64,000 nt of DNA from Gallionella sp. (GCA_030652475.1 JAUSAO010000114.1:1-64000), one strand, 5' to 3'. Numbered from the stretch's first letter, positions 20,252 through 30,073 are shown. Program-made: numbers and translations. The notes: a model not told the origin generated them from the sequence alone.

Positions 20252-21594
20252 GTCAGTTACGCGTACCGGAACTCTTATTACCCGCAGGAACGCTGGACAA
20301 GATGCGCGCCGCCTATGCCTTCGGGGCGGACGCCGTGTATGCCGGACAACCGCGTTACAGCTTGCGTGCGCGCAACAACGAATTCAAGATGGAAGAGTTG
20401 CAGATCGGTATTGCCGAGGCGCATGCGCTGGGCAAGAAGCTGTTTGTCGCCAGCAACCTGATGCCGCACAACGCCAAGGTGAAGACCTATATGGCCGACA
20501 TGGCGCCCGTCATCGCGATGAAGCCGGACGCACTGATTATGGCCGACCCCGGCCTGATCGCGATGGTGCGCGAACGCTGGCCGGAAGTACCCGTGCATCT
20601 GTCCGTTCAGGCCAACACGGTCAATTACGCGGCGGTGAAATTCTGGAAGTCACTGGGACTGACCCGCGTGATCCTGTCGCGCGAACTATCGCTGGACGAG
20701 ATCGAGGAAATCCGTCAGGAATGCCCTGACATGGAACTGGAAGTGTTCGTGCACGGCGCGCTGTGCATTGCCTACTCGGGTCGCTGTCTGCTGTCCGGCT
20801 ACTTTAATCACCGCGACGCCAATCAGGGAACCTGCACCAATTCCTGCCGCTGGGATTACAAGATGGACAACGCCGAAGAGAACGGCACCGGCGACATTGA
20901 AAAGCTGGATTTCGATTTCGACAAGGCGCTGAGCCAATCCGCGCTATCCGATTGCGGCGGACAAAAGCGCCACCCGATGGCCGACCGTGTTTACGTGATC
21001 GCTCGCCAGGATCATCCGGACGAACTAATGCCGGTGATGGAAGACGAGCACGGCACTTACATCATGAATTCCAAAGACCTGCGCGCGGTAGAACACGTCG
21101 AGCGGCTGGCGAAGATCGGCATCGACTCGCTGAAAGTCGAAGGCCGCACCAAATCTATCTACTACGTCGCACGTACCGCGCAGGTTTATCGTCAGGCGAT
21201 CGACGATGCGGTCGCCGGTCGCCCGTTCAACTACGGCCTGCTGGGTGCGCTGGATGCGCTGGCCAATCGTGGCTACACCGACGGCTTCTACGAGCGCCAC
21301 CACACCCACGAGCAGCAGAACTACATGCGCGGCCATTCCGAAAGTACCCGCCAGCAATATGTCGGCGACATCGTATCCTGTGCAGGCGGCTATGCTGAGA
21401 TCGACGTGAAGAACAAGTTTCAGGTCGGCGACCGCCTGGAAATCATCCACCCGAACGGCAATCAGATCATTGATCTCGCAGAAATGCGCGACAAGAAGGG
21501 CGCGGCCATCACCGTCGCACCCGGCAGCGGGCATCATGTACAGATACCGATGCAAGGGGATTTATCCAAGGGGATGATCGCGCGGTTTTTATAA
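20248..21594 (+). CDS. trhP: U32-family tRNA hydroxylation protein TrhP (YegQ)
   Basis: YegQ/TrhP takes part in prephenate-dependent hydroxylation of U34 in tRNA, the first step of cmo5U formation. The 448-residue product begins SQLRVPELLLPAGTLDKM. It contains VFVHGALCIAYSGRCLLSGY, then NQGTCTNSCRWDY, whose cysteines are thought to hold an iron-sulphur cluster, and SLKVEGRTKSIYYV. The GTG at 20248 overlapping the metF stop is the best start; the frame extends far upstream only as a shadow of metF. Confidence 0.9.
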   Translation: MSQLRVPELLLPAGTLDKMRAAYAFGADAVYAGQPRYSLRARNNEFKMEELQIGIAEAHALGKKLFVASNLMPHNAKVKTYMADMAPVIAMKPDALIMADPGLIAMVRERWPEVPVHLSVQANTVNYAAVKFWKSLGLTRVILSRELSLDEIEEIRQECPDMELEVFVHGALCIAYSGRCLLSGYFNHRDANQGTCTNSCRWDYKMDNAEENGTGDIEKLDFDFDKALSQSALSDCGGQKRHPMADRVYVIARQDHPDELMPVMEDEHGTYIMNSKDLRAVEHVERLAKIGIDSLKVEGRTKSIYYVARTAQVYRQAIDDAVAGRPFNYGLLGALDALANRGYTDGFYERHHTHEQQNYMRGHSESTRQQYVGDIVSCAGGYAEIDVKNKFQVGDRLEIIHPNGNQIIDLAEMRDKKGAAITVAPGSGHHVQIPMQGDLSKGMIARFL

Positions 21595-21606
21595 CTTCAC
21601 CAAAAT

Positions 21607-21632
21607 CCGTTCGCCCTGAGCTTGTCGAAGGG
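21607..21632. repeat. Left copy of TTCGACAAGCTCAGG repeat (reverse orientation)
   Basis: A 26-base copy of the dispersed repeat, in the CCTGAGCTTGTCGAA orientation, ends 25 bases before the GIY-YIG gene. It matches the right copy at 21958-21982 as an inverted repeat at 24 of 25 positions. Confidence 0.85.
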
Positions 21633-21657
21633 TGAACAACAACGGAGCAAATCAATC

Positions 21658-21987
21658 ATGAGCTTCTGGGTCTACATCCTTCGTTGCTCGGACGATTCAT
21701 ATTACACGGGACACACCGACAACCTTGAACAGCGCATCGGTGAACACCAGCATGGCCTGTGCGAAGGCTATACTTCCACTCGTCTGCCTGTTGAACTGGT
21801 ATTCAGCCAAGCGTGTGCAACCAGAGAAGAAGCGTTAGCCGCCGAACAACAAATTAAAGGCTGGAGTCGCAAGAAAAAAGAGGCGATGATGCGTGGCGAT
21901 TGGACCGAGGTCTCTCGTTTGGCGAAAGGCAATCAACGTGATGGTAAGTCAGTTCATCCTTCGACAAGCTCAGGACGAACGGATTAA
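21658..21987 (+). CDS. Small GIY-YIG nuclease-superfamily protein
   Basis: The 109-residue product is a single GIY-YIG domain. VYILRC with YYTGHT near residues 5-19 stands for the GIY and YIG strands. An Arg lies in the following helix (LEQRIGEHQHG) and a Glu near position 60 (TREEALAAEQQIKGWSRKKKEAM). Such stand-alone proteins (YhbQ/UPF0213-like) have unclear roles. The last dozen residues (SVHPSTSSGRTD) are encoded by the repeat at 21958-21982, and the mirror copy lies just before the gene, so the gene is bracketed by inverted repeats. Confidence 0.85.
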   Translation: MSFWVYILRCSDDSYYTGHTDNLEQRIGEHQHGLCEGYTSTRLPVELVFSQACATREEALAAEQQIKGWSRKKKEAMMRGDWTEVSRLAKGNQRDGKSVHPSTSSGRTD

Positions 21988-22003
21988 ATCAGCATCTCCC
22001 TAG
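21958..22003. repeat. Right copy of TTCGACAAGCTCAGG repeat joined to a MITE end
   Basis: CCTTCGACAAGCTCAGGACG and the following GAACGG at 21958-21982 overlap the end of the GIY-YIG gene. Immediately after, 21982-22003 (GATTAAATCAGC then TCTCCCTAG) resembles one terminal repeat of the 18744-18860 element, so two repeat families abut here. Confidence 0.75.
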
Positions 22004-22070
22004 AAATGGTGTGATTATCGACTAATGCGTATTGCATCAACAATTCCTTCCAATTTGGCACAATATAACC

Positions 22071-22523
22071 ATGATTCTCTCTGCCCTCTCTCAATCTGCC
22101 CGCTACGAAGCACTGCATCCGCTGTTTCCGCGCGCATTTGAGTATATCCGCGACACCAACCTGAACGCGCTGACACCTGGCGTTTATCAGATTATCGAGG
22201 ACAAACTGTTTGCCATCGTGGAGCATGTACCGGGACGCGCGCGCGAAGCAGCGAAGCTGGAGTGCCACCGTCGCTACATCGACATTCAACTGGTTCTGGA
22301 CGGCGATGAGACGATGGGCTGGAAACCGCTGGAGGATTGTTACAATCCGGTCAGCGAACACAACACCGAGCGTGACATCCGCTTTTTTCTCGATGTACCC
22401 GCGTCGTGGATCCCCGTGCCGCCCGATCATTTCTGCATCTTCTTCCCCGAAGACGCGCATGCACCGCTGGTAGGCAGCGGCCCGATCCGCAAGGTGATCT
22501 TCAAGATTGCCGTGCAGGACTGA
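22071..22523 (+). CDS. YhcH/YjgK/YiaL family protein
   Basis: This 150-residue beta-sandwich protein belongs to the DUF386 family (EbgC, TabA, NanQ), whose members act on sugar anomers or affect biofilm and toxin-antitoxin responses. Visible family features are ECHRRYIDIQLVLDGDETMGW near 64-84 with potential metal ligands, HNTERDIRFFLDVPASWI, and FPEDAHAP with the C-terminal VIFKIAV. The ATG at 22071 gives the usual length; the longer frame from 22032 is not supported. Confidence 0.85.
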   Translation: MILSALSQSARYEALHPLFPRAFEYIRDTNLNALTPGVYQIIEDKLFAIVEHVPGRAREAAKLECHRRYIDIQLVLDGDETMGWKPLEDCYNPVSEHNTERDIRFFLDVPASWIPVPPDHFCIFFPEDAHAPLVGSGPIRKVIFKIAVQD

Positions 22524-22632
22524 TGTTTGCTGAGCCAGACGCGAAAGATGCCGTACGCCGAGTTGCAGATACAGCCGCTGCTGACAAGGTTATAATCCAC
22601 ACCAGCAATCAACTACAGACAGGATTACCGAC

Positions 22633-23019
22633 ATGGCAAACAAGCAATTCATCCAGACCCCGGACGCCCCTGCCGCAATTGGCACCTATTCGCAGGCCAT
22701 ACGCGTGAATGACACCGTGTATCTGTCCGGCCAGATCGGCCTCGACCCCGCCACCATGCAAATGGTGGAAGGCATCGACGAACAGATACACCGTGTATTC
22801 CAGAATCTGCGCGCCGTGGCTAATGCGGCCAACAGCGATCTCAACGATCTGGTCAAACTGAACGTTTATCTGATCGACCTGAAAAACTTCGCCAAGGTGA
22901 ACGAAATCATGGCGGGTTATTTCCAGCAGCCCTATCCGGCGCGTGCCGCTGTAGGCGTCTCCGCATTGCCGCGCGGTGCGCTGATCGAAATGGACGGGGT
23001 GCTGGTGATTCAGGCTTAA
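22633..23019 (+). CDS. ridA: RidA family enamine/imine deaminase
   Basis: RidA hydrolyses reactive 2-aminoacrylate and related enamines formed by PLP enzymes such as threonine dehydratase, whose gene (ilvA) is at 42258. The 128-residue product has the family opening [21 protein letters not shown] and the C-terminal [25 protein letters not shown], where R103 (PARAAV) is the conserved carboxylate-binding Arg. The gene stands in front of recG. Confidence 0.93.
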   Translation: MANKQFIQTPDAPAAIGTYSQAIRVNDTVYLSGQIGLDPATMQMVEGIDEQIHRVFQNLRAVANAANSDLNDLVKLNVYLIDLKNFAKVNEIMAGYFQQPYPARAAVGVSALPRGALIEMDGVLVIQA

Positions 23020-23056
23020 ACAGCATGACAACGCCCCCGTCAGACCAGAGGGCGAA

Positions 23057-25189
23057 TTGACCGCACCCGCAAAAATCTCTCCCGCCGCCCTTGCTCGTCT
23101 GAGCAAACTGGGAATACATCATCGCAGCGAACTGCTGTTGCATCTGCCGTTGCGCTATGAGGACGAAACGCATCTCGCGCCGATAACCACGGTGCAGCCC
23201 GGCGAGACGGTGCAGGTTCAGGGCACCATTACGCACGCAGAAATCACCTTCCGGCCGCGACGCACGCTGGTCTGCCGCCTGCAGGACGCCGGTGGCGAAC
23301 TGTATTTGCGCTTTTTGAATTTTTACCCCAGCCAGCAAAAACAGCTCGCGGTAGACAGCCAGATACGCGCCATAGGCGAGATTCGCATGGGCTATTACGG
23401 GCTGGAAATGGTGCATCCGAAATGCCGCGCCGTAGATATCGATACGCCGTTGCAAACCAGCCTGACCCCGGTTTATCCGACCACAGCGGGGCTGTCTCAA
23501 GTCGCGCTGCGCAAGCTGATCGCCAACGCGCTGGAGGTGTTACCGATACCCGAGCATTTGCCGAAATCCGTGTTCGACCGTTTGAAACTGGCCGACTTTG
23601 CGGAAAGTCTGCGCCTGCTGCATAGCCCTACCGCGGATATTTCCGCACACAGCCTGGCAAATCGCAGCCATCCGGCATGGCAACGCATCAAATTCGACGA
23701 ATTGCTGGCGCAGCAACTGTCGATGCGCGTGCACCACAGGGAACGCAGCCAGCGCACCGCCCCCGCGCTGCCGCCGAGAAAACACCACACAGACGCGCTG
23801 TTGAAAAATCTGCCGTTTGCATTAACGAAGGCGCAGCGAAAGGTCTGCGGCGAAATCGGCGGCGATCTGGCAAAGCCACATCCTATGCAACGCCTGTTAC
23901 TGGGCGATGTCGGCAGCGGCAAGACCGTCGTCGCAGCGCTCGCCGCCTTACAGGCGATAGAAAACGGCTATCAGGTCGCACTAATGGCGCCCACCGAAAT
24001 ACTGGCCGAACAGCATTTTCTAAAACTTTCCGAGTGGCTCGCCCCGCTGGGCATTACCCCTGTCTGGCTGTCCGGCAGCCTGAAAAAAAAGGACAAGAAA
24101 CTGGCCGCAGAAAAGATCGCATCGGGCGAAACGCTGCTCGCCATCGGCACGCACGCGCTGTTTCAGGAGCAGATCAGCTTCCACAAACTGGGACTGGCCA
24201 TCGTCGACGAGCAGCACAAATTCGGCGTTCAGCAGCGTCTGGCGCTGCATGCCAAAGGCAAACACTCCACAGCCGTTCGTGGTGAGCCTGTCGAACCACA
24301 AGCGCCGCCTTCCCATCCCCTTCGACAAGCTCAGGGCGAACGGCCTGAGGAGCAAGCCAAAATACAAGAACCACACCAGCTGATGATGAGCGCAACACCG
24401 ATTCCGCGCACGCTGGCGATGAGTTATTACGCCGATCTGGACGTGTCGGTGATCGATGAATTGCCGCCCGGCAGGACGCCGGTGATCACAAAACTGGTCA
24501 GCGATACGCGCCGCGACGAGGTATTCGAACGGGTGCGCGCCGGATGCATCGGCGGACAGCAGGCCTACTGGGTCTGTCCGCTGATCGACGAATCCGAAGT
24601 GCTGCAATTGCAGAACGCGCTGGAAACACATCAGTTACTGACCGACACCTTCCCTGAACTGCGCATCGGTCTGGTACACGGCAAGATGGACAGCGCCGAG
24701 AAAGTCCGCGTGATGACGGCGTTCAAGGCCGGTGAGCTGCAACTGCTGGTCGCGACCACGGTGATCGAAGTCGGCGTGGATGTGCCGAACGCCAGCCTGA
24801 TGGTGATAGACCACGCCGAGCGCATGGGACTGGCACAGTTGCATCAGTTGCGCGGACGGGTGGGACGCGGTTCGGCGCAAAGCCTGTGCATCCTGCTGTA
24901 TCAAAAACCGCTCTCTGAACTGGCCCGAACGCGATTAAAAGTGATCTTCGAAAACACGGATGGCTTCGCAATCGCTCAGGAAGACTTACAATTGCGCGGG
25001 CCGGGTGAATTACTCGGCGCACGGCAGAGCGGCGTGGCGATGTTACGCTTCGCCGATATCGATGCAGACGAAGATTTACTGGAACAGGCGCGCGGCGTCG
25101 CCGACGAATTGCTGCACGACTACCCGGAGGCAGCACGCGCGTACTTACAGCGCTGGATGGCAAAAAAACATGACTATTTGCACGTATAA
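23057..25189 (+). CDS. recG: ATP-dependent DNA helicase RecG
   Basis: RecG remodels stalled replication forks and branched DNA. The 710-residue protein has an N-terminal wedge/OB domain (about 40-160), Walker A GDVGSGKT, motif II DEQH and motif III SATPIPRT. The helicase C-terminal lobe follows, with ATTVIEVGVDVPNASLMVI and QLRGRVGRG. About 30 residues between motifs II and III (402-434) are encoded by an inverted pair of dispersed repeats, an in-frame insertion in a surface loop. TTG at 23057 is the apparent start. The last 20 bases overlap ubiC. Confidence 0.95.
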   Translation: MTAPAKISPAALARLSKLGIHHRSELLLHLPLRYEDETHLAPITTVQPGETVQVQGTITHAEITFRPRRTLVCRLQDAGGELYLRFLNFYPSQQKQLAVDSQIRAIGEIRMGYYGLEMVHPKCRAVDIDTPLQTSLTPVYPTTAGLSQVALRKLIANALEVLPIPEHLPKSVFDRLKLADFAESLRLLHSPTADISAHSLANRSHPAWQRIKFDELLAQQLSMRVHHRERSQRTAPALPPRKHHTDALLKNLPFALTKAQRKVCGEIGGDLAKPHPMQRLLLGDVGSGKTVVAALAALQAIENGYQVALMAPTEILAEQHFLKLSEWLAPLGITPVWLSGSLKKKDKKLAAEKIASGETLLAIGTHALFQEQISFHKLGLAIVDEQHKFGVQQRLALHAKGKHSTAVRGEPVEPQAPPSHPLRQAQGERPEEQAKIQEPHQLMMSATPIPRTLAMSYYADLDVSVIDELPPGRTPVITKLVSDTRRDEVFERVRAGCIGGQQAYWVCPLIDESEVLQLQNALETHQLLTDTFPELRIGLVHGKMDSAEKVRVMTAFKAGELQLLVATTVIEVGVDVPNASLMVIDHAERMGLAQLHQLRGRVGRGSAQSLCILLYQKPLSELARTRLKVIFENTDGFAIAQEDLQLRGPGELLGARQSGVAMLRFADIDADEDLLEQARGVADELLHDYPEAARAYLQRWMAKKHDYLHV
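24273..24343. repeat. Inverted pair of TTCGACAAGCTCAGG repeats inside recG
   Basis: A reverse copy at 24273-24297 and a forward copy at 24319-24343 face each other across 21 bases within the recG reading frame, keeping it open. The forward copy is the better preserved one. Confidence 0.85.
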
Positions 25190-25718
25190 CGACACCTACT
25201 GGAACAGCACGGCGCTGGGCGCCGGAGCCGATTTATTCCCCTGGCTGCGCGACCACGGTTCGCTGACGCAGCGCATCCAGCAGCGCTGCGAATATTTTTC
25301 CGTACGCAAGCTATGCAACGGTCTGGCACGCATCGCACGGGACGAATCTGCCCTCCTCGGCATTGCACCGCAACAACTCGCCTGGTCGCGTGAAGTATTC
25401 CTGTATGCCGATGCCCATCCCGTGGTGTTTGCCCACAGCACCTGTGCCGCAAAAAACCTGCGTGGTGCCTGGCAGGCGGTCCGAAATCTGGGAAACAAAC
25501 CGCTGGGCGCAGTGCTGTTCTCACACCCGCAGGTCATGCGACAGCCCCTGCATTACAAAGCCTTGCACCCCCATCACCCGCTGTACCGGCGCGCCGCTGC
25601 CGTATTGCCTGACACCCCGGACCGGCTATGGGCGCGCAGATCCCTGTTTTATCTGCACAATGAAGCGCTGCTGGTGACGGAAGTTTTCTTACCCCATATA
25701 TTGCTGCTGAAAAAATGA
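25170..25718 (+). CDS. ubiC: Chorismate--pyruvate lyase
   Basis: UbiC makes 4-hydroxybenzoate from chorismate, the first committed step of ubiquinone synthesis. The 182-residue product shows the family pattern: [16 protein letters not shown] near 25-40, then [21 protein letters not shown] and [20 protein letters not shown] at the C-terminus with the catalytic Glu. ATG 25170 overlaps the end of recG; the longer frame from 24960 only shadows recG. It is coupled to ubiA by a 4-base overlap. Confidence 0.92.
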   Translation: MTICTYNDTYWNSTALGAGADLFPWLRDHGSLTQRIQQRCEYFSVRKLCNGLARIARDESALLGIAPQQLAWSREVFLYADAHPVVFAHSTCAAKNLRGAWQAVRNLGNKPLGAVLFSHPQVMRQPLHYKALHPHHPLYRRAAAVLPDTPDRLWARRSLFYLHNEALLVTEVFLPHILLLKK

Positions 25719-26581
25719 AGCTCTCCGAACGTCTGCATCTCTATTTACAGCTTACCCGCCTGAATCGCCCCATCGGCATACTGCTGCTGTTATGGCCGAC
25801 GCTGTGGGGCGTGTGGATCGCGAGCGAGGGGCATCCGGCCTGGCACATCGTGCTGATTTTCACGCTGGGTACGGTACTGATGCGCTCCGCCGGTTGTGCA
25901 ATCAACGATTTTGCCGACCGTCACATAGATAAACACGTCAAACGCACTGAGGCGCGCCCCGTCACCAGTGGCCGCATCAGGCCACATGAGGCCGTCTGGC
26001 TGGCTGCGGCACTCGCCGCCATCTCATTTTTTCTGCTTCTGCCGCTCAACACACTGACCAAGCTGATGTCGGTTCCGGCGGTGTTTCTGGCAGCCAGCTA
26101 TCCGTTCACCAAACGCTTTTTCCCCATTCCGCAAGCCTATCTGGGCATCGCATTCGGTTTCGGCATACCCATGGCCTTTGCCGCCCAACTGGACTACGTG
26201 CCGCCCGTGGCATGGATACTTTTATGCGCGAACGCATTCTGGGCAATCGCCTACGATACCGAATATGCGATGGTGGACAGAGACGACGACATCCATCTCG
26301 GCATCCACTCATCCGCCCTGTGGTTCGGCAAATACGATGTCGCGGCAGTGATGGTCTGTTATGCCGTCACGCTGTTGCTGCTTGCAATAGCGGGACAAAT
26401 GACCGGAATGGGCGCAGCGTATTACTTAGGCCTGCTGGCGGCTGCGGGCATCGCGCTTTATCATTACACACTGATCAGAAATCGCCAGCGCGATGAATGC
26501 TTCAAGGCATTCCTGCATAACAGCTGGTTCGGCGCTGCGGTATTCTCAGGCATCGTGCTGGATTATCTGCTCGCACACTGA
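25715..26581 (+). CDS. ubiA: 4-hydroxybenzoate polyprenyltransferase
   Basis: UbiA attaches the polyprenyl tail to 4-hydroxybenzoate in the inner membrane. The 288-residue protein has about eight to nine hydrophobic helices and both Asp-rich motifs: [15 protein letters not shown] near 64-78 and [14 protein letters not shown] near 178-191. It follows ubiC directly; the stop is 1 base from the convergent flavoprotein stop. Confidence 0.96.
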   Translation: MKLSERLHLYLQLTRLNRPIGILLLLWPTLWGVWIASEGHPAWHIVLIFTLGTVLMRSAGCAINDFADRHIDKHVKRTEARPVTSGRIRPHEAVWLAAALAAISFFLLLPLNTLTKLMSVPAVFLAASYPFTKRFFPIPQAYLGIAFGFGIPMAFAAQLDYVPPVAWILLCANAFWAIAYDTEYAMVDRDDDIHLGIHSSALWFGKYDVAAVMVCYAVTLLLLAIAGQMTGMGAAYYLGLLAAAGIALYHYTLIRNRQRDECFKAFLHNSWFGAAVFSGIVLDYLLAH

Positions 26582-26582
26582 T

Positions 26583-27719
26583 TTACACGACCAGCTTCTT
26601 CGTCATTTCGCTACGCTCGCCGACATAGCCCCCGGTCAGCACAAATCCTGTCATCCGATTTTGCTGATCAAAAAATCCCATACTGACGCCGTCACCGCTT
26701 GCCAGCGTCTGCCATGACCCAAGCGCATCACGCGCCACCGGCGACACCGCGATGGGATGGGCCGGCGTCTTTACGACCACCGGCATCGCCGGAAAATCAA
26801 CCTGTGCATCGTCACCATTCAATACCTTCGCCAGCGCCCGCCCGGCATGCATGATAGGCAGTACAAATGGCAGTACGCGCCCCTCGATTTCGGCACAATC
26901 GCCCAGCGCAAAGATGGCTTCGTCCGAGCTTCGCAAACATTCGTTCACCACGATACCGCGATTCACCTCCAGCCCTGCTTCCTGTGCCAGCTGAATACGC
27001 GGACGCAAGCCGATTGCGGATAACACGAGGTCGGCATGAATCACCGTGCCATCAGTAAGCGTGAGCGCGTAACCGGATATTGCACTATCTACACGCTGCA
27101 CCGCCGTGCCGAAGCGCCATACCACGCCCAGATCAGCCAAGGGTTTGAGCAACTGACCGCCCGCCTGCGCTGGCATCAAGGAGGCAAGCGGGTAAGTCCC
27201 AGGGTCGATCACGCTGACCGCATAGCCTGCCACCGCGAGGTCATTGGCGAATTCGCAGCCTATCAGCCCGCCACCCATGATGATGACGGACTTTGCCGTA
27301 GCAAGCCGCTCACGAAGGTGCGAGTAATCCGACAGATCATTCACCGACAACACCGCATCTGCCGCATCGCCTTGCAACGGAATGCGTATCGGATCAGCTC
27401 CCGCCGCCAGCACCAGCTTGTCGTACTCAACCATCCCCGCCGTGGTAATCAGCGTCTTGTTTGCGCGGTTAATCGCACTCACGTCACACTTCGCCAGCAG
27501 CGTGATGCCCAACTTTTCTGCCATCTCGGCGGCAGGGGTCAACACCAGACTCGCCGCATCCTTGCCCTGCGCAAACGCATTCGACAGCATCGGCTTGGAG
27601 TAATAATCGCCGCTGTCGCGCGAGATCAGCGTGATGGGTACCTCGCGATTCAGTTTGCGCAACTCGCGCGCCAGCGTGTATCCGGCCAGGCCACTGCCCA
27701 GCACAACAATCTGTTTCAT
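26583..27719 (-). CDS. FAD-dependent rubredoxin reductase-like protein
   Basis: The 378-residue pyridine-nucleotide disulphide oxidoreductase-fold protein has an FAD motif GSGLAGYTLARELRK near 8-22. An NAD(P) motif GGGLIGCEFANDLA lies near 147-160 and the FAD-site ALGDCAEI near 279. It resembles rubredoxin-NAD reductases (RubB/NorW type). Its position downstream of catalase, rubredoxin and rubrerythrin genes on the same strand supports a role in passing electrons from NADH to rubredoxin for peroxide reduction. ATG 27719 is chosen over a TTG one codon upstream. Confidence 0.85.
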   Translation of the reverse strand: MKQIVVLGSGLAGYTLARELRKLNREVPITLISRDSGDYYSKPMLSNAFAQGKDAASLVLTPAAEMAEKLGITLLAKCDVSAINRANKTLITTAGMVEYDKLVLAAGADPIRIPLQGDAADAVLSVNDLSDYSHLRERLATAKSVIIMGGGLIGCEFANDLAVAGYAVSVIDPGTYPLASLMPAQAGGQLLKPLADLGVVWRFGTAVQRVDSAISGYALTLTDGTVIHADLVLSAIGLRPRIQLAQEAGLEVNRGIVVNECLRSSDEAIFALGDCAEIEGRVLPFVLPIMHAGRALAKVLNGDDAQVDFPAMPVVVKTPAHPIAVSPVARDALGSWQTLASGDGVSMGFFDQQNRMTGFVLTGGYVGERSEMTKKLVV

Positions 27720-27816
27720 CAAGCATTCCTAATCTTCCAGCATCCTGGCATTTTGTTCATGTACCGTCATGCCACTCAGGATTGCCCCCCGGGTTGAGGA
27801 CGCAACCTTGTAATGG

Positions 27817-29271
27817 TTAAATCACTTCCTTCATGTCAATTCCCAATCCGGTCGCCACACCCTGACCATAAGCCGGATCAGCCTGGTAAAAGTGTTGCAG
27901 TTGGCGCAACTGAATAAACGTCGGCACGTTTTTCATCGCACCAACCAGGTTATCGGTCAATTGACGTTTCTGCTCGGCGCTCATCAAGCGATACAGATTG
28001 CCCGCCTGCGTGTAATCGTCGTTGCCATCGCGGTGGTTATAGCGATCCGCGTCGCCGGAAATTTTCAGCGGCGGCTCCTGGTAATTCGCCGCATCAACCG
28101 GGCCATCAAAGCTATTCGGCTGGTAATTTACCGCACTGCCGAAATTGCCATCGAAGCGCGTCTGTCCGTCGCGGTGGTAGTGATGCACCGGACAATGCGG
28201 TTTATTGACTTCCAGCGCGGCATAGTTCACGCCGATACGGTAGCGGTGTGCATCGGGGTAGGACAGAATTCGCGCCTGCAACATCTTATCCGGTGAGGCT
28301 CCCATGCCACGCGGCAAGTTGCCCGGTTCAAAAGCAGCCTGTTCAACTTCGGCAAAATAATTTTGCGGGTTACGATTCAGCTCCAGCACGCCTGCTTCCA
28401 CCAGCGGGTAGTCTTTATGCGGCCAGACCTTGGTCACATCAAAAGGATGAATGGCATAACGCTCGGCTTCCTGCTCCGGCATGATTTGCAGCATCACGCG
28501 CCATTTAGGGAAGTCGCCTTTTTCAATGGAGGTGAACAAATCACGGCGGTGATAATCGAGGTCCTCACCGGCGATTTTGTTGGCTTCCGCCTGGGTCAGC
28601 GTCTGGATACCTTGCAGGGTTTTGAAATGCCATTTCACCCAATAGCGTTCTCCCTTGTCGTTCCACAGACTATACGTATGTGAACCGTAACCATTCATAT
28701 TGCGCAACGTGGCGGGAATACCGCGATCAGAGAACAGCGTGGTAATTTGATGCATGGATTCCGGCGACAAACTCCAGAAATCCCATTGCAGGGTGTTATC
28801 ACGTATCCCGGTTTGCGGATCGCGTTTTTGCGAATGAATGAAGTCGGAAAACTTGAGGGGATCACGAATGAAAAATACCGGCGTATTGTTGCCCACCATG
28901 TCCCAATTACCGTCTTCGGTATAAAACTTCACCGCAAAACCGCGCGGGTCACGCGCCGTGTCCGGCGAACCCAACTCGCCCGCCACGGTGGAAAAACGCG
29001 CAAAAGTCTCGCAACTGTTGCCTACTGCCGAGAAAAGTCTTGCGCCAGTGTATTTTGAAATATCACCCGTGACAGTGAATTTCCCATAAGCGCCCGCCCC
29101 TTTGGCATGCACCACCCGCTCCGGTACACGCTCGCGATTAAAATGCGCCATCTTTTCCATCAGTTGATAATCGGCCATCAACACCGGGCCGCGCGGGCCG
29201 GCGGTGAGGCTGTTCTGATTGTCGCCTATTCCGTTCCCGGCGGCAGTCGTCATTACGGGGCAGTTGCTCAT
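27817..29271 (-). CDS. katA: Monofunctional heme catalase
   Basis: This 484-residue clade-3-size catalase decomposes hydrogen peroxide. [18 protein letters not shown] near 46-63 carries the distal His, [15 protein letters not shown] follows, and [14 protein letters not shown] near 335-348 holds the proximal heme-ligand Tyr. It is 19 bases after the rubredoxin gene. The divergent oxyR suggests peroxide induction of the block. Confidence 0.96.
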   Translation of the reverse strand: MSNCPVMTTAAGNGIGDNQNSLTAGPRGPVLMADYQLMEKMAHFNRERVPERVVHAKGAGAYGKFTVTGDISKYTGARLFSAVGNSCETFARFSTVAGELGSPDTARDPRGFAVKFYTEDGNWDMVGNNTPVFFIRDPLKFSDFIHSQKRDPQTGIRDNTLQWDFWSLSPESMHQITTLFSDRGIPATLRNMNGYGSHTYSLWNDKGERYWVKWHFKTLQGIQTLTQAEANKIAGEDLDYHRRDLFTSIEKGDFPKWRVMLQIMPEQEAERYAIHPFDVTKVWPHKDYPLVEAGVLELNRNPQNYFAEVEQAAFEPGNLPRGMGASPDKMLQARILSYPDAHRYRIGVNYAALEVNKPHCPVHHYHRDGQTRFDGNFGSAVNYQPNSFDGPVDAANYQEPPLKISGDADRYNHRDGNDDYTQAGNLYRLMSAEQKRQLTDNLVGAMKNVPTFIQLRQLQHFYQADPAYGQGVATGLGIDMKEVI

Positions 29272-29289
29272 GATTTTCTCCTTAGTTAG

Positions 29290-29454
29290 TTATATCTCCA
29301 CCATCTCAAAATCGGCCTTTGCCACGCCACAGTCCGGGCATGCCCAGTCAGCAGGGATATCCGCCCACGCTGTACCGGGACGGATACCCTCCTCCGGCAA
29401 ACCTGTCACTTCGTTGTAAATGAATCCGCATACTACACATTGCCATACTTTCAT
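29290..29454 (-). CDS. Rubredoxin
   Basis: This 54-residue one-iron electron carrier has the CXXCG pairs CVVCG near 6-10 and CPDCG near 39-43 and the family segment [18 protein letters not shown]. The ATG at 29454 is chosen because it begins the domain; the open frame further upstream lies inside the rubrerythrin gene. The gene sits 13 bases behind rubrerythrin, whose fused rubredoxin domain is absent, so this free rubredoxin probably takes that role. Confidence 0.95.
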   Translation of the reverse strand: MKVWQCVVCGFIYNEVTGLPEEGIRPGTAWADIPADWACPDCGVAKADFEMVEI

Positions 29455-29467
29455 GTTGCTCTCCTTG

Positions 29468-29941
29468 TTATGCAGATATTTTTGCCAATACGGCGCGATA
29501 CTGATTAGCGTGACGCTCCTCCACACGAGCCAGTGCGGCGAAGCGCTTGGCGGCTTTTTCCAGCGTCGCCTTGAACAGTTCGGCATGCTCCATCGATTCG
29601 CTGATCTGTTCGCTTATCTCCGACACGGCTGCCGCATTGCCCTCAGCCTGAGCCGTCTTGAGAAATCCCGGATACATCTCGGTGTACTCATACGTCTCGC
29701 CTTCGATGGCCATCTGCAGACAGCGCTGTGTGGTCAGTGTAGCCTTTGGGTAGAGCAGATCAAGATGTCCCAGTGCATGCTGCACTTCCTGATTGGCGGT
29801 TTCCTCGAACACTTTAGCCGTTTCTTCGTCACCCGCCGCGCGTGCAATTTTGGCAAAATAGCGATACTTGATATGTGCCATCGATTCCCCGGCAAATGCC
29901 GCTTCAAGATTGGCGATGGTCTTGATTTCTGGTCTTGCCAT
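29468..29941 (-). CDS. Rubrerythrin lacking the C-terminal rubredoxin domain
   Basis: Rubrerythrin reduces hydrogen peroxide at a diiron centre. The 157-residue protein has the four-helix ferritin-like domain with ligand sets near E19, E52-VQH ([12 protein letters not shown]), E93-E95 and ESMEHAELF near 129-137. The rubredoxin tail of classical rubrerythrins is missing, compensated by the separate downstream rubredoxin. It is the first gene of the minus-strand peroxide operon facing oxyR. Confidence 0.93.
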   Translation of the reverse strand: MARPEIKTIANLEAAFAGESMAHIKYRYFAKIARAAGDEETAKVFEETANQEVQHALGHLDLLYPKATLTTQRCLQMAIEGETYEYTEMYPGFLKTAQAEGNAAAVSEISEQISESMEHAELFKATLEKAAKRFAALARVEERHANQYRAVLAKISA

Positions 29942-29992
29942 GATGTTCTCCTGTTCAGTAAATTAATGAGGTGTTTTGCTTGCGACGACCCC

Positions 29993-30052
29993 ACTATAGG
30001 CAAGGCTGACCGATATATCTAATTGATTGTTTAAACCATCGCGATTTATAAT
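29993..30052. promoter_or_regulatory. Divergent promoters between rubrerythrin and oxyR
   Basis: For oxyR, TTGATT at 30023-30028 and TATAAT at 30047-30052 are 18 bases apart. For the rubrerythrin operon on the minus strand, TATAGT (29998-29993) and TTAGAT (30022-30017) are also 18 apart. The -35 regions almost touch, leaving room for OxyR to bind over both, with ATAG/CTAT-like elements around 29996-30035. No exact OxyR site is claimed. Confidence 0.55.
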
Positions 30053-30073
30053 ACAAATCAATAGGAGCGCGAC

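Noticed and set aside
21595-21657. N-terminal extension of the GIY-YIG protein from 21622
   Set aside because: The extension is encoded partly by the repeat and lacks the domain; the Met at 21658 begins the GIY strand.
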